A DNA stretch of 64,000 nucleotides from Streptomyces griseochromogenes (lineage in GTDB: Bacteria > Actinomycetota > Actinomycetes > Streptomycetales > Streptomycetaceae). Position numbers and translations under genes: made by a program. This document shows, piece after piece, positions 28,081 to 36,311 of this stretch. The notes under the pieces were generated by a model. The model had not been told where the DNA came from, did not search any database, and saw only the letters and a list, made by a program, of their open reading frames with translations. How positions within the stretch are numbered: position 1 is the stretch's first letter; each line of letters opens with the position of its first letter. The stretch lies in assembly GCF_001542625.1 (NCBI RefSeq), contig NZ_CP016279.1, forward strand, positions 8,990,001-9,054,000, written 5' to 3'.

Positions 28081-28908
28081 TCAGTCCGCGAACCCGGTCG
28101 CCCTGGCCGGCTTCTCCCACGCGGTGACGTCCTCGCGGACCTGGTCGAGGTGGGTCAGGACCGCGTTCACCGCGTCGTCGCCGAGCGGCAGCCTGAGCGG
28201 GGTGCGCTCCGCCTCCAGCGCGGCCAGGATCACGGCGGCCGCCCTGGCCGGGTCACCGGGCTGCGTACCGTCGCCGCCTTCGACGAACCCGCGGGTCCCG
28301 CTCACTCCGGCGTACACCCCGCTGTCCGCGCTGAAGCCCGCCCCGCCGCCGAACAGCGAGGTCCGGAACGCGCCCGGCTCCACGATCAGCACCTTGACGC
28401 CGAACTCCCGCGCCTCGTCCGCGAGCGCCTCGGACATGCCCTCCAGCGCGAACTTCGTGGCGCTGTACGCCCCGAAGCCCGCGAAGGACATCTGCCCGCC
28501 CACGCTGCTCATCTGCACGATCGCGCCCGAGCGCCGCTCCCGCATGTGCGGCAGCACCGCCCGCACCAGGGCCGCCGGACCGAAGACATGCAGGTCGAAC
28601 AGGTCCCGCAGCTCCTGGTCCGTGGTCTCCTCGACGGCACCGACGTGCGTACGCCCCGCGTTGTTGACCAGCACGTCGATCCGCCCGTGCCGCGCCACCA
28701 CGTCCCGTACGGCCTCCTCGACCGCGGCCGTGCCGGTGACGTCCAGGCGCAACGCCTCCACCTGGTCGGGATGCGCGGCCACCAGGTCGTCCAGCGCCTC
28801 GGGGCGCCGGGCCGCGCCGACCACCACGTCACCCGCGGCGACGGCCGCCCGTGTGATCTCCCGCCCGAAGCCGCTGCTCGCCCCGGTCACCAGCCATACC
28901 TTGTTCAC
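28081..28908 (-). CDS. Short-chain dehydrogenase/reductase
   Basis: 275 residues, classical SDR. Cofactor loop TGASSGFG (8-15), NNAG (82-85), catalytic Ser in QMSSVGG (134/135), Tyr148 and Lys152 in YSATK. Arg34-Arg35 after the second strand (GAARRPE) favour NADP(H). It is divergent from a LysR gene and shares a 100-bp promoter region with a palindrome, so it is probably that regulator's target. The substrate is unknown. Confidence 0.9.
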   Translation of the reverse strand: MNKVWLVTGASSGFGREITRAAVAAGDVVVGAARRPEALDDLVAAHPDQVEALRLDVTGTAAVEEAVRDVVARHGRIDVLVNNAGRTHVGAVEETTDQELRDLFDLHVFGPAALVRAVLPHMRERRSGAIVQMSSVGGQMSFAGFGAYSATKFALEGMSEALADEAREFGVKVLIVEPGAFRTSLFGGGAGFSADSGVYAGVSGTRGFVEGGDGTQPGDPARAAAVILAALEAERTPLRLPLGDDAVNAVLTHLDQVREDVTAWEKPARATGFAD

Positions 28909-28995
28909 GGCAACTCCCCGTAAGTCCTTCGGGTTCTCGTCCTGACACGAACGAGCCTGCCGCCGCGGACCGTTGCCCGTCCAAGACCCATGGTG

Positions 28996-29010
28996 ATAAC
29001 CAACGGTTAT
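28996..29010. promoter_or_regulatory. LysR-type box overlapping the lysR start codon
   Basis: ATAACC-AAC-GGTTAT is a perfect 15-bp inverted repeat fitting the T-N11-A rule for LysR-type operators. It lies in the SDR/LysR divergent region and overlaps the first two bases of the regulator's ATG (29009), suggesting strong autorepression together with control of the SDR gene. Confidence 0.6.
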
Positions 29011-29953
29011 GACGATCGACGTGCACGCCCGGGACCTGCGCTACTTCGTGGCGGTCGCCGAGGAACTGCACTTCACACGCGCCGCCGAGAAGCTGTACGT
29101 GTCCCAGCCCGCGCTCAGCAAGCAGATCCGGGTGCTGGAGCGCCAGTTGGGGGCCGAGCTTCTGCGCCGCGACCGGCACGGGGTGGCGCTGACGGCCGCC
29201 GGTGAGGCGCTGCTGCCGCACGCCCGTGAGGTGCTGGCGGCGTGGGAGGCGGGCGCGGCCGCGGTGGAGGCGGCCAAGGCGGCGCAGCGCAGCACGCTCG
29301 TGGTGGGCATGAGCACCAGCCCGGGCCGGGGCGGGCTGCTGCCGGCCATCCGCTCCCGCTTCACCGCCGCGCACCCCGAGGTCACCGCCCGGCTGCGCCA
29401 AGTGGGCTGGGAGGACCCGACGGCGGGTCTGGCGGACGGCAGCGCGGACGTGGCCTTCGTGTGGCTGCCGCTGCCCGACGAGGAGCGCTACGCCTGGACG
29501 GTGCTCGCCGAGGAGCCCCGCCTGGTCGCCCTCCCGGACACGCATCCGCTCGCCGTCCACGCCGAGATCGACTTCGCGGACCTGCTCGACGAGCCGTTCC
29601 TCGCGCTGCCGCACAGCGCGGGCCCGCTGCGCGGCCACTGGCTCGCCCTGGACACCCGCGCCGGCCGGCCGCCGCGCATCGGCGCGGAGATCGCCGGGGC
29701 GGAGGAGACGTACGAGGCGCTGGTCGCCGGCCTGGGCGTCTGTCTGGTCGCCGAGGGCAACGCCCCGCTGATCACCCTGGGCGGCGTCACCACCCGCCCC
29801 GTCCGCGGCATCGGCCCCAGCCGCTACGCCCTGGCCTGGCGCCGCGAGGACGCGGGGCGGCCCCTGGTCCGGGCGTACGCCGAGGCCTGCCGGGCCACGG
29901 TCGAAGGTCAGGACACTCCCGGGCGGGGCCGGTCAGCCATGTCCTGTTCATAA
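29009..29953 (+). CDS. LysR-family transcriptional regulator
   Basis: 314 residues. N-terminal winged helix DLRYFVAVAEELHFTRAAEKLYVSQPALSKQIRVLERQLGAELLRRDRHGVALTAAG (about 8-65), then a type II periplasmic-binding-like effector domain (STLVVGMSTSPGRGGLLPAIRSRF, VAFVWLPLPDEERY). Divergent from the SDR gene, which it probably regulates. The ATG at 29009 has little room for a ribosome site (GGTGATAACC), so the mRNA may have a very short leader. Confidence 0.9.
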   Translation: MTIDVHARDLRYFVAVAEELHFTRAAEKLYVSQPALSKQIRVLERQLGAELLRRDRHGVALTAAGEALLPHAREVLAAWEAGAAAVEAAKAAQRSTLVVGMSTSPGRGGLLPAIRSRFTAAHPEVTARLRQVGWEDPTAGLADGSADVAFVWLPLPDEERYAWTVLAEEPRLVALPDTHPLAVHAEIDFADLLDEPFLALPHSAGPLRGHWLALDTRAGRPPRIGAEIAGAEETYEALVAGLGVCLVAEGNAPLITLGGVTTRPVRGIGPSRYALAWRREDAGRPLVRAYAEACRATVEGQDTPGRGRSAMSCS

Positions 29954-30148
29954 CCCCCTCATTATCGAATTGGTGTGCAAAGAGTGCGTTGATCCCGGCC
30001 TGTGCGCGAGGGAGGGTTGGCGTCGTTCACCCCGGAACCCCACCGCCGCCCGAAACGGATCGGGCCGGCCGGTCACATCCGTCCGCCCCGATCCGTCATG
30101 GCAGTGGGCCACCACCGAGACGCAGATGATGACGACGGAGGAAACACG

Positions 30149-30634
30149 ATGCATTCCCGCCTGCCCAACCCGCTGGACCTGGTTCCCGAACTGCGCGACC
30201 TGACGAAGGCGTTGTTCCAGACCACCGCCAACGGCTCCGTGCCGCAGACCACGATCGGCCTGATGCAACTCCGGGCCGGCCAGATCGTCGGCAACACCTA
30301 TCTGACCGTCCTGCACACCGGCGGCCTGCGCAGAGCCGGGGAGTCGGAGGAGCGGATCACCGCGGTGGCCTCCTGGCAGGACGCGCCGTACTTCACCGAG
30401 GCCGAGCGCGCGGCGCTGGCGCTGGTGGAGGCCGTGCTCCAGCCCTCGGCGCACGGCGAGAGGGTCCCGGACGCGCTGTACGCGGAGGCGGCCGAACACT
30501 ACGACGACAAGGCGCTGGCCACGCTGGCGATGGCGATCGGCCAGGTCACCTTCTACCTGCCGCTGGCCCTCATCGGCAAGCCGCTGCCCGGCAGGTCGCC
30601 CGCCGAGCAGTGGAAGCAGGCTCCGGCCGCCTGA
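30149..30634 (+). CDS. AhpD/carboxymuconolactone-decarboxylase-like protein lacking the CxxC pair
   Basis: 161 residues with the AhpD/CMD helical fold: RAGQIVGNTYLTVLHTGGLRRAGESEERITAVASWQDAPYFTEAERAALALVEAV. Active relatives read INGCxYCxxxH at this point; here both cysteines are replaced (IVGNTYLTVLH) while the following His remains. A peroxidase or disulfide-reductase role is therefore unlikely. The 195-bp region upstream holds no recognisable feature beyond the GGAGGAAAC ribosome site at 30137-30145 that supports the ATG at 30149. Confidence 0.75.
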   Translation: MHSRLPNPLDLVPELRDLTKALFQTTANGSVPQTTIGLMQLRAGQIVGNTYLTVLHTGGLRRAGESEERITAVASWQDAPYFTEAERAALALVEAVLQPSAHGERVPDALYAEAAEHYDDKALATLAMAIGQVTFYLPLALIGKPLPGRSPAEQWKQAPAA

Positions 30635-30650
30635 CCGGTCGGCCGGGTCC

Positions 30651-30679
30651 GGGGACGGGGGCACGCCGCCCCCGTCCCC
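30651..30679. terminator. Bidirectional terminator
   Basis: GGGGACGGGGGC (30651-30662) and GCCCCCGTCCCC (30668-30679) form a perfect 12-bp stem with a 5-nt loop between two convergent genes. Confidence 0.8.
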
Positions 30680-30694
30680 GCCCCTCCACCGGCC

Positions 30695-31573
30695 TCAGTC
30701 CTGTGCGGCGGCCGCCAGGATCGCCTGTGTGACGCGCGGCAGCGAGGCCGGGTGCAGGAACAGGAACAGATTGGGCTCGACCAGCTCCAGCTCCATCACT
30801 CGCGGTTGTCCGTCCTCCCCGTCCACGAGGTCCACGCGCGCGTACAGCAGCCCCGGCGCGCCGCCGGGTACGGCCGCCAACGCCTTCTCGGCCACGGCGA
30901 GTTCCGCGTCCGTGGCCTTCCAGGGCTCCAGGTCGGGGTGGGCGACCTTGTCGGCGTCGTACGGGGTGCCGGAGGAGAGGACGGCGCCCTTGCGGCTGGC
31001 GTGCAGGAGGCCGCCGCCGAAGAACTGCAGCGCCCGCTCCCCGCTGACGTCGATGTCCCGCACATACGGCTGCACCATCGCGGTGAAGCCCTCCGCGTGC
31101 ATCCGCGCCAGCTGCCGTACGGCCGACTCGTGCTCGGCGGGTGTGTAGCGGGCGGCGAACCGGGCGCCCGCGCCGGAGGTCGGCTTGATCACGTACTCGT
31201 GGTCGGCGGGCAGGCCGGCCGGCTCGCCCGGGGCGATGTACCGCGTGGGGACGGTGGGCACGCCGGCCGCGGCCAGTTCCCCGAGGTAGCGCTTGTCGCT
31301 GTTCCAGCGCACCACGGCGGCCGGATTGGCGAGGCGCGTCACCGCGCCGACTCGCTCCACCCACGCCGCGAACTCCTCGGCGCGCCAGCTGTAGTCCCAG
31401 GTCGAGCGTATGACGACGAGATCATGGTCACCCCAGTCGGCGTCCGGGTCGTCCCAGTACCGGCTGTCCGCCTCGGCCCCCGCCTCCCGCAGGGCCCGCA
31501 CCAGTACCGGCAGGTCGCTGTCCTTGCTCGGCTCGGCTCCGGGGTCGTAGGTGGCGAGTGCTATGCGGGGCAC
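30695..31573 (-). CDS. ATP-grasp-family ligase
   Basis: 292 residues. The N-terminus (RIALATYDPGAEPSKDSDLPVLVRALREAGAEADSRYWDDPDADWGDHDLVVIRSTWDYSWR) and RWNSDKRYLGELAAAGVPTVPT are characteristic of a bacterial ATP-grasp group distantly related to glutathione synthetase, RimK and the cycloserine-pathway ligase DcsG. The ATP-site Lys is in EYVIKPTSGAGA and metal-binding acidic residues in YARVDLV...VMELELVEPNLFL. Its substrates cannot be inferred. The GTG at 31573 with GGGAGA upstream is preferred to the longer frame from 31678. Confidence 0.8.
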   Translation of the reverse strand: MPRIALATYDPGAEPSKDSDLPVLVRALREAGAEADSRYWDDPDADWGDHDLVVIRSTWDYSWRAEEFAAWVERVGAVTRLANPAAVVRWNSDKRYLGELAAAGVPTVPTRYIAPGEPAGLPADHEYVIKPTSGAGARFAARYTPAEHESAVRQLARMHAEGFTAMVQPYVRDIDVSGERALQFFGGGLLHASRKGAVLSSGTPYDADKVAHPDLEPWKATDAELAVAEKALAAVPGGAPGLLYARVDLVDGEDGQPRVMELELVEPNLFLFLHPASLPRVTQAILAAAAQD

Positions 31574-31647
31574 GCCGGTCTCCCTGTCGTACGACGGTTC
31601 GATCAGCGGCGAGGCTAACAAGCGCCCGGGGAACCGGAACAGCCCAT

Positions 31648-31678
31648 TTGACCTTCCCCTTCGGGGAAGCCCCAGCAT
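31648..31678 (+). promoter_or_regulatory. MerR-type promoter with long spacer and palindromic operator
   Basis: TTGACC (31648-31653) and CAGCAT (31673-31678) are separated by 19 bp. The spacer carries the perfect inverted repeat CTTCCCC-TTC-GGGGAAG (31653-31669). An overlong spacer filled by a palindrome is the hallmark of promoters twisted open by MerR-family activators. It lies about 50 bp before the MerR-PP2C gene and probably serves autoregulation. Confidence 0.6.
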
Positions 31679-31726
31679 CGGTGGCGGAAGCGAGGAACGC
31701 GAGATTCCCAGGACGCCGAGGTACTC

Positions 31727-32803
31727 ATGGAGCTGCTGACGATCGGGGCCTTCGCCAAGGCGAGCAGGCTGTCACCGAAGGCCCTGCGGCTCTACGACGA
31801 GCTGGAGCTGCTGCGGCCCGCCCGGGTCGACCCGGACACCGGCTACCGGTACTACGCCGTGGAGCAGTTGGAGCGGGCCCGGCTCGTCGCCTGGCTGCGG
31901 CGGCTGGGCATGCCCCTGGCGGAGATCCGCGGGGTGTGCGCCCTCGACGCGGCGGGTGCCGCGGCGGAGATCCGGGCGTACTGGGCGCGTGTCGAGGCCG
32001 AGACCGCCGTACGGCGGGATCTTGCCGCGTTCCTCGTCGACCAGCTGACCGGAGAGTCGAGAAGGGACCACACCACCATGCTGGAACTGCGATATTCCGC
32101 CCATTCCGACCGTGGGCACGTCCGTCCGGCCAACCAGGACACCGTGTACGCGGGCCGCAGGCTGCTCGCCGTCGCCGACGGCTGCGGGCCGGCGGGGGCG
32201 CTCGCGAGCAGCACCGCCGTGGAGGCCCTGAAGTTCCTGGACGAGGGCGAGGAACTGGCGGCGGGCAGTGTGCTGAACCTCCTGGAGGAGGCCGTGCGGG
32301 GCGCGAACGAGGCGATAGGGGATCTGGCGGGCGACGGGGAGGAGGCCGTCGGCAGCACGCTGACCGCTCTGCTGTGGACGGGATCGAAGCTGGCGCTCGT
32401 GCACATCGGGGACTCGCGGGCGTATCTGCTGCGGGACGGTGAACTTTTCCGGATCACCCACGACCACAGTGTCGTGCAGTCCCTGCTCGACGAGGGGCGG
32501 TTGACGCCGGAGGAGGCCGAGAGCCATCCGCAGCGGGCTCTGCTGCTGAAGGCTCTGGGCGGGGGTACGCCACCGGCTCCGGATCTTCGGCTGCACGAGG
32601 CTCTCGCCGGTGACCGGTATCTGCTGTGCTCCGACGGGCTGACCAGGGTTGTCCCGGACTCACGGATCAAAGAGCTGCTCGGTGGGGAGGATGCCGTTCA
32701 TGCGCTGGTCGACGAGGCGAATGCGGCGGGCGGTCCTGACAATGTGAGCTGTGTGGTCGCCGACGTCGTTTCACCCACCCGTCCGCCCGTGACTGCCGGG
32801 TAG
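31727..32803 (+). CDS. MerR-type DNA-binding domain fused to PP2C-type Ser/Thr phosphatase
   Basis: 358 residues. Residues 1-70 are a MerR winged helix (LLTIGAFAKASRLSPKALRLYDELELLRPARVDPDTGYRYY) followed by a dimerisation helix to about 110. Residues 120-350 are a PP2C phosphatase: SDRGHVRPANQD, VADGCG (metal Asp151), GSTLTALLW, HIGDSRAYLLRDG, THDHSV, SDGLTRV and GPDNVSCVV. All metal-binding acidic motifs are present, so the phosphatase should be active. The fusion could let dephosphorylation signalling and transcription act through one protein. ATG at 31727; the promoter at 31648-31678 looks MerR-controlled. Confidence 0.88.
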   Translation: MELLTIGAFAKASRLSPKALRLYDELELLRPARVDPDTGYRYYAVEQLERARLVAWLRRLGMPLAEIRGVCALDAAGAAAEIRAYWARVEAETAVRRDLAAFLVDQLTGESRRDHTTMLELRYSAHSDRGHVRPANQDTVYAGRRLLAVADGCGPAGALASSTAVEALKFLDEGEELAAGSVLNLLEEAVRGANEAIGDLAGDGEEAVGSTLTALLWTGSKLALVHIGDSRAYLLRDGELFRITHDHSVVQSLLDEGRLTPEEAESHPQRALLLKALGGGTPPAPDLRLHEALAGDRYLLCSDGLTRVVPDSRIKELLGGEDAVHALVDEANAAGGPDNVSCVVADVVSPTRPPVTAG

Positions 32804-32826
32804 CAGTGGCTGCCGGGTAGAAGTGG
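32793..32826 (+). repeat. 17-bp tandem duplication across a stop codon
   Basis: CTGCCGGGTAGCAGTGG (32793-32809) is directly repeated as CTGCCGGGTAGAAGTGG (32810-32826), one mismatch. The first copy contains the TAG stop of the MerR-PP2C gene; the second forms the leader of the methyltransferase gene. Confidence 0.8.
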
Positions 32827-32830
32827 CTGT

Positions 32831-33436
32831 ATGGCGATTCTCGGCACCGATTCGTACACCGGCATCGACGGACTCCCGCCCCTCGTACGGGATGCCCTGA
32901 CCGCCGCCCGCGCCTCCGGCTTCGCCCACTCCTGCCGTCCCGAACAGGGCCGCCTGCTGCACGCCTTGGCGGGCGGCGCCCCGGCGCGGATCGGTGAGAC
33001 CGGGACCGGGCTGGGGGTGGGGCTGGCCTGGCTGGCCTCGGGGGCGGGGCGGGGGGTGCGGCTGTACAGCGTGGAGCGGGATCCGGAGCGGGCGCGGGCG
33101 GCGGCCGGGGTCTTCGCCGGTCGTCCCGAGGTCACGGTGCTGTGCGGCGACTGGCGGCGGATCGAGGCGTACGGGCCCTTCGATCTGCTCGTGCTCGACG
33201 GCGGCGGGCAGGGGAAGGCGGCCGCGGACCCGCCCGCCGACGTCGAGCGGCTGCTCGTGCCCGGCGGGACGGTCGTCGTCGACGACTTCACCCCGGCGAC
33301 CGGCCGGCCGCCGCTGCACGAGGGTGCCCCGGACCTCCCCCGACTGCACTGGCTGGCGCATCCCGCCCTCCGCGCGACCGAACTGCGCCTCGCGCCCGAC
33401 CTGAGCACGGTCGTGGGGACGAGGGTCCTGGTGTAG
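32831..33436 (+). CDS. Class I SAM-dependent methyltransferase (O-methyltransferase-like)
   Basis: 201 residues. SAM motif I is IGETGTGLGVGLAWLASG, followed by VRLYSVERDPERARAA (acidic ribose-binding strand) and FDLLVLDGGGQG, then LVPGGTVVVDDFTP. This order matches catechol-O-methyltransferase-type (Methyltransf_24) enzymes. Target unknown. The gene follows the phosphatase fusion by 27 bp and is probably co-transcribed. No clear Shine-Dalgarno is visible before the ATG at 32831 except GTAGAAGTGG in the duplicated leader. Confidence 0.75.
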   Translation: MAILGTDSYTGIDGLPPLVRDALTAARASGFAHSCRPEQGRLLHALAGGAPARIGETGTGLGVGLAWLASGAGRGVRLYSVERDPERARAAAGVFAGRPEVTVLCGDWRRIEAYGPFDLLVLDGGGQGKAAADPPADVERLLVPGGTVVVDDFTPATGRPPLHEGAPDLPRLHWLAHPALRATELRLAPDLSTVVGTRVLV

Positions 33437-33517
33437 GAATTGTGCTGTCGTCCCCCGAGTTCCGGGAGTCCTCCGAGACTTCCGACAGCTTTCTCCGACA
33501 GCTAAGGAGTGCGCCGC

Positions 33518-34966
33518 GTGACTTCCCTCCTTCCCGCCCTGACGGACGGTCCGGGCGAGCGGGTCGCCCTGCGGTTCGGCGAACGTTCCTTGACGTACGA
33601 CGGGCTCGCGGGCGCCGCGGGCGCGCTCGCCGAGCGGATCCGCGGCGCCGGCCGGGTGGCCGTGTGGGCGACGCCGGAGCTGGAGACCGCCGTCGCGGTG
33701 ACGGGTGCGCTGCTCGCCGGGGTGGCCGCGGTGCCGCTGAACCCGAAGTCGGGCGAGAAGGAGCTGGCGCACATCCTCTCCGACAGCGCGCCCTCCCTCG
33801 TGCTCGCCGCGCCCGGCACCGAACTGCCCGCCGCCTTCGGAGACTTGGAGCGGCTCGACGTCGACGCGTCCGCCGTCGGCGGCGTCCCGGCCGAGGAGTT
33901 CTCCGACGACGACGCGGCGCTGGTCGTCTACACCTCCGGCACCACCGGCCCGCCCAAGGGCGCCGTCATCCCGCGCCGGGCTCTGGCCACCACCCTGGAC
34001 GCGCTGGCCGACGCCTGGCAGTGGACGGCACAGGACGTGCTGGTGCACGGGCTGCCGCTGTTCCATGTGCACGGGCTCGTCCTGGGCATCCTCGGCCCGC
34101 TGCGGCGCGGCGGGTCGGTGCGGCACCTGGGGCGGTTCAGCACCGAGGGCGTGGCACGGGAGCTGAACGACGGCGCGACCATGCTGTTCGGGGTGCCGAC
34201 GATGTACCACAGGATCGCCGAGACGCTTCCCGGCGACCCGGAGCTGGTCAAGGGCCTGGCCGGGGCCCGGCTGCTGGTGTCCGGGTCGGCCGCGCTGCCG
34301 GTGCACGACCATGAGCGGATCGCGGCCGCGACCGGGCGGCGGGTGATCGAGCGGTACGGGATGACCGAGACGCTCATGAACACCAGCGTGCGGGCCGACG
34401 GTGAGGCCCGTGCGGGAACCGTCGGTGTGCCGCTGCCGGGGGTCGGGCTGCGGCTCGTGGAGGAGGACGGCTCGGAGGTGGCCGGGTACGACGGGGAGAC
34501 CGTCGGCGAGATCCAGGTGCGCGGCCCGAACCTGTTCACCGAGTACCTGAACCGGCCCGACGCCACCGCCGCCGCGTTCACCGCCGACGGCTGGTTCCGC
34601 ACCGGTGACGTGGCCGTGCGGGAGCCCGACGGGTACGTGCGGATCGTCGGGCGCAAGGCCACCGATCTGATCAAGAGCGGCGGGTACAAGATCGGGGCCG
34701 GGGAGATCGAGAACGCGCTGCTGGAGCACCCGGGGGTACGGGAGGCGGCGGTCACCGGGGAGCCGGACGCGGACCTGGGCGAGCGGATCGTGGCCTGGAT
34801 CGTCCCGGTGGACCCGCAGTCGCCGCCCGCCGCCGAGGAGCTGGCCGGTCATGTGGCCGCGCGGCTGGCCCCGCACAAGCGCCCGCGCGTGGTCCGCTAT
34901 CTGGACGCCCTGCCCCGCAACGACATGGGGAAGATCATGAAGCGGGCGCTGGTGGCCGATGCCTGA
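33518..34966 (+). CDS. matB: Malonyl-CoA synthetase (MatB-type acyl-CoA synthetase)
   Basis: 482 residues of the adenylate-forming superfamily. Phosphate loop YTSGTTGPPKGAV, RYGMTETLMNTSVR, GYKIGAGEIENALLEHP, and the C-terminal catalytic Lys in LPRNDMGKIMKRAL. The overall sequence closely follows S. coelicolor MatB as I remember it (LPLFHVHGLVLGILGPLRRGGSVRHLGRF, SGSAALPVHDHERIA). It ligates malonate or methylmalonate to CoA, supplying extender units for fatty-acid or polyketide synthesis. GTG at 33518 is preferred over 33509 because AAGGAG at 33504-33509 is spaced correctly. It overlaps the carboxyltransferase gene by 8 bp. Confidence 0.9.
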   Translation: MTSLLPALTDGPGERVALRFGERSLTYDGLAGAAGALAERIRGAGRVAVWATPELETAVAVTGALLAGVAAVPLNPKSGEKELAHILSDSAPSLVLAAPGTELPAAFGDLERLDVDASAVGGVPAEEFSDDDAALVVYTSGTTGPPKGAVIPRRALATTLDALADAWQWTAQDVLVHGLPLFHVHGLVLGILGPLRRGGSVRHLGRFSTEGVARELNDGATMLFGVPTMYHRIAETLPGDPELVKGLAGARLLVSGSAALPVHDHERIAAATGRRVIERYGMTETLMNTSVRADGEARAGTVGVPLPGVGLRLVEEDGSEVAGYDGETVGEIQVRGPNLFTEYLNRPDATAAAFTADGWFRTGDVAVREPDGYVRIVGRKATDLIKSGGYKIGAGEIENALLEHPGVREAAVTGEPDADLGERIVAWIVPVDPQSPPAAEELAGHVAARLAPHKRPRVVRYLDALPRNDMGKIMKRALVADA

Positions 34967-36311
34967 GCGGCACTCCGCGCGGGACATACTGGCGCTGGTC
35001 GCGGACGAGGCGACCTTCGACGAACTCCCCGGCAGGACCAGGGCCCCGAAGACCGACGGCCCCCTGGGCTGGCGGGGTTACGACGCCTCGCGCGCGCGTG
35101 CCGCCGAGCGCACCGGCGAGGAGGAGTCCGTCGTGTGCGGCACCGCGACCGTCGCGGGCACCCGGGCCATGCTGATCGCGTTCGAGTTCGGCTTCCTCGG
35201 CGGCTCCCTGGGTGAGCGCACCGGCGACCGTCTGGAGGCGGCGTACGCGCACGCCCGGGCGCACCGGCTGCCGGTCGTGCCGCTCGTCGCCACCGGCGGC
35301 AGCCGGATGCAGGAGGGGATGCTCGCGCTGACCCAACTCCAGCGGGTGGCCCGTCAGTCGGCGCTCACCCGGGAGGCGGGTCTGCCGCAGATCGCCGTCC
35401 TGCGGGACCCGACGACCGGCGGCGGCTGGGCCACCCTCGGCGCCGGAGCCGATGTGATCCTGGCGCTCCCAGGGGCCCAGGTGGGCTTCGCGGGTTCCCG
35501 GGTGCGGCCACCCGACGCGGACCCGGCGGCCTACACGACCGAGGCGCAGGTGGCCGCGGGTTCGGCCGACGCGGTGGTGCCCGTGGCAGAGCTGCGGGAG
35601 ACGCTGGGGTCATGGCTGCGGCTGCTCACCGACCCGGCGCCGGAGGCTCCCGTACCGCACGCCCTCGGCGCGGCCGCCCTCCCCGCCACCGGCTGGGAGG
35701 CCGTCGTCCGCGCCCGTTCGTCCGAACGCCCCCGCGCGCACGCCTACTTGGACGCCTACTTCACCCACCGGGTCGCGATCGTCGGCGACCGCTGCGGCGG
35801 CAGCGACCCCGCGGGCATGCTGTGCGGGTTCGGCGAGCGGGACGGCCGTACCGTGGCGTACGCGGCGCAGACCGGGACGGCGACCCGGCCCGCGGGGTAC
35901 CGCACCGCGGCCCGGCTGATCCGGCTCGCGGACCGGCTGGACATACCGGTGCTGACGCTGGTGGACACGCCCGGTGCGGCCAACGACGCCGAGGCGGAAC
36001 GGCAGGGCGCCGGGGCCGCGATCGCGGAGGTGTTCGGGGCGGTGGCCGGCGCCCGGGTCCCGGTCACCACGCTCGTCATCGGCGAGGGCGGATCCGGCGG
36101 GGCGCTCGCGCTGGCCGCGCCCGGCAACACCTGGGCCACGCCGGACAGTTACTTCTCGGTGATCGCCCCGGAACTCGCGGCGGCGATCCTCAAGCGCCCG
36201 GAGGACGAGGTGGAGGCGACCGCCGAGCAGCTGCGCGTCCGGCCGCAGGACCTGGTGGAGCTGGGGGTGGTCCGGGGCATCGTCGAGGCCGTGGACCACC
36301 CCGGGTCCTGA
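34959..36311 (+). CDS. Fused acyl-CoA carboxylase carboxyltransferase (AccD+AccA-like)
   Basis: 450 residues with both halves of a biotin-dependent carboxyltransferase in one chain. The N-terminal half has GSRMQEGMLALTQLQRVARQ and DPTTGGGWATLGAGADVILALPGAQVGFAG; the C-terminal half has RLADRLDIPVLTLVDTPGAANDAEAERQGAGAAIAEVF and VIGEGGSGGALALAAPGNTW. It should transfer carboxyl from biotin to an acyl-CoA, possibly acetyl-CoA, making malonyl-CoA, in line with overlapping matB. No biotin carboxylase or carrier gene is adjacent. Its 3' end runs into the protease pseudogene on the opposite strand. Confidence 0.85.
   Translation: MPERHSARDILALVADEATFDELPGRTRAPKTDGPLGWRGYDASRARAAERTGEEESVVCGTATVAGTRAMLIAFEFGFLGGSLGERTGDRLEAAYAHARAHRLPVVPLVATGGSRMQEGMLALTQLQRVARQSALTREAGLPQIAVLRDPTTGGGWATLGAGADVILALPGAQVGFAGSRVRPPDADPAAYTTEAQVAAGSADAVVPVAELRETLGSWLRLLTDPAPEAPVPHALGAAALPATGWEAVVRARSSERPRAHAYLDAYFTHRVAIVGDRCGGSDPAGMLCGFGERDGRTVAYAAQTGTATRPAGYRTAARLIRLADRLDIPVLTLVDTPGAANDAEAERQGAGAAIAEVFGAVAGARVPVTTLVIGEGGSGGALALAAPGNTWATPDSYFSVIAPELAAAILKRPEDEVEATAEQLRVRPQDLVELGVVRGIVEAVDHPGS

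Noticed and set aside
30651..30679. Strong hairpin considered as a riboswitch or small RNA
   Set aside because: It lies between two convergent stop codons with a short loop and fits a bidirectional terminator better.
32793..32826. Start of a CRISPR or iteron array
   Set aside because: Only two copies without spacers; a simple tandem duplication.
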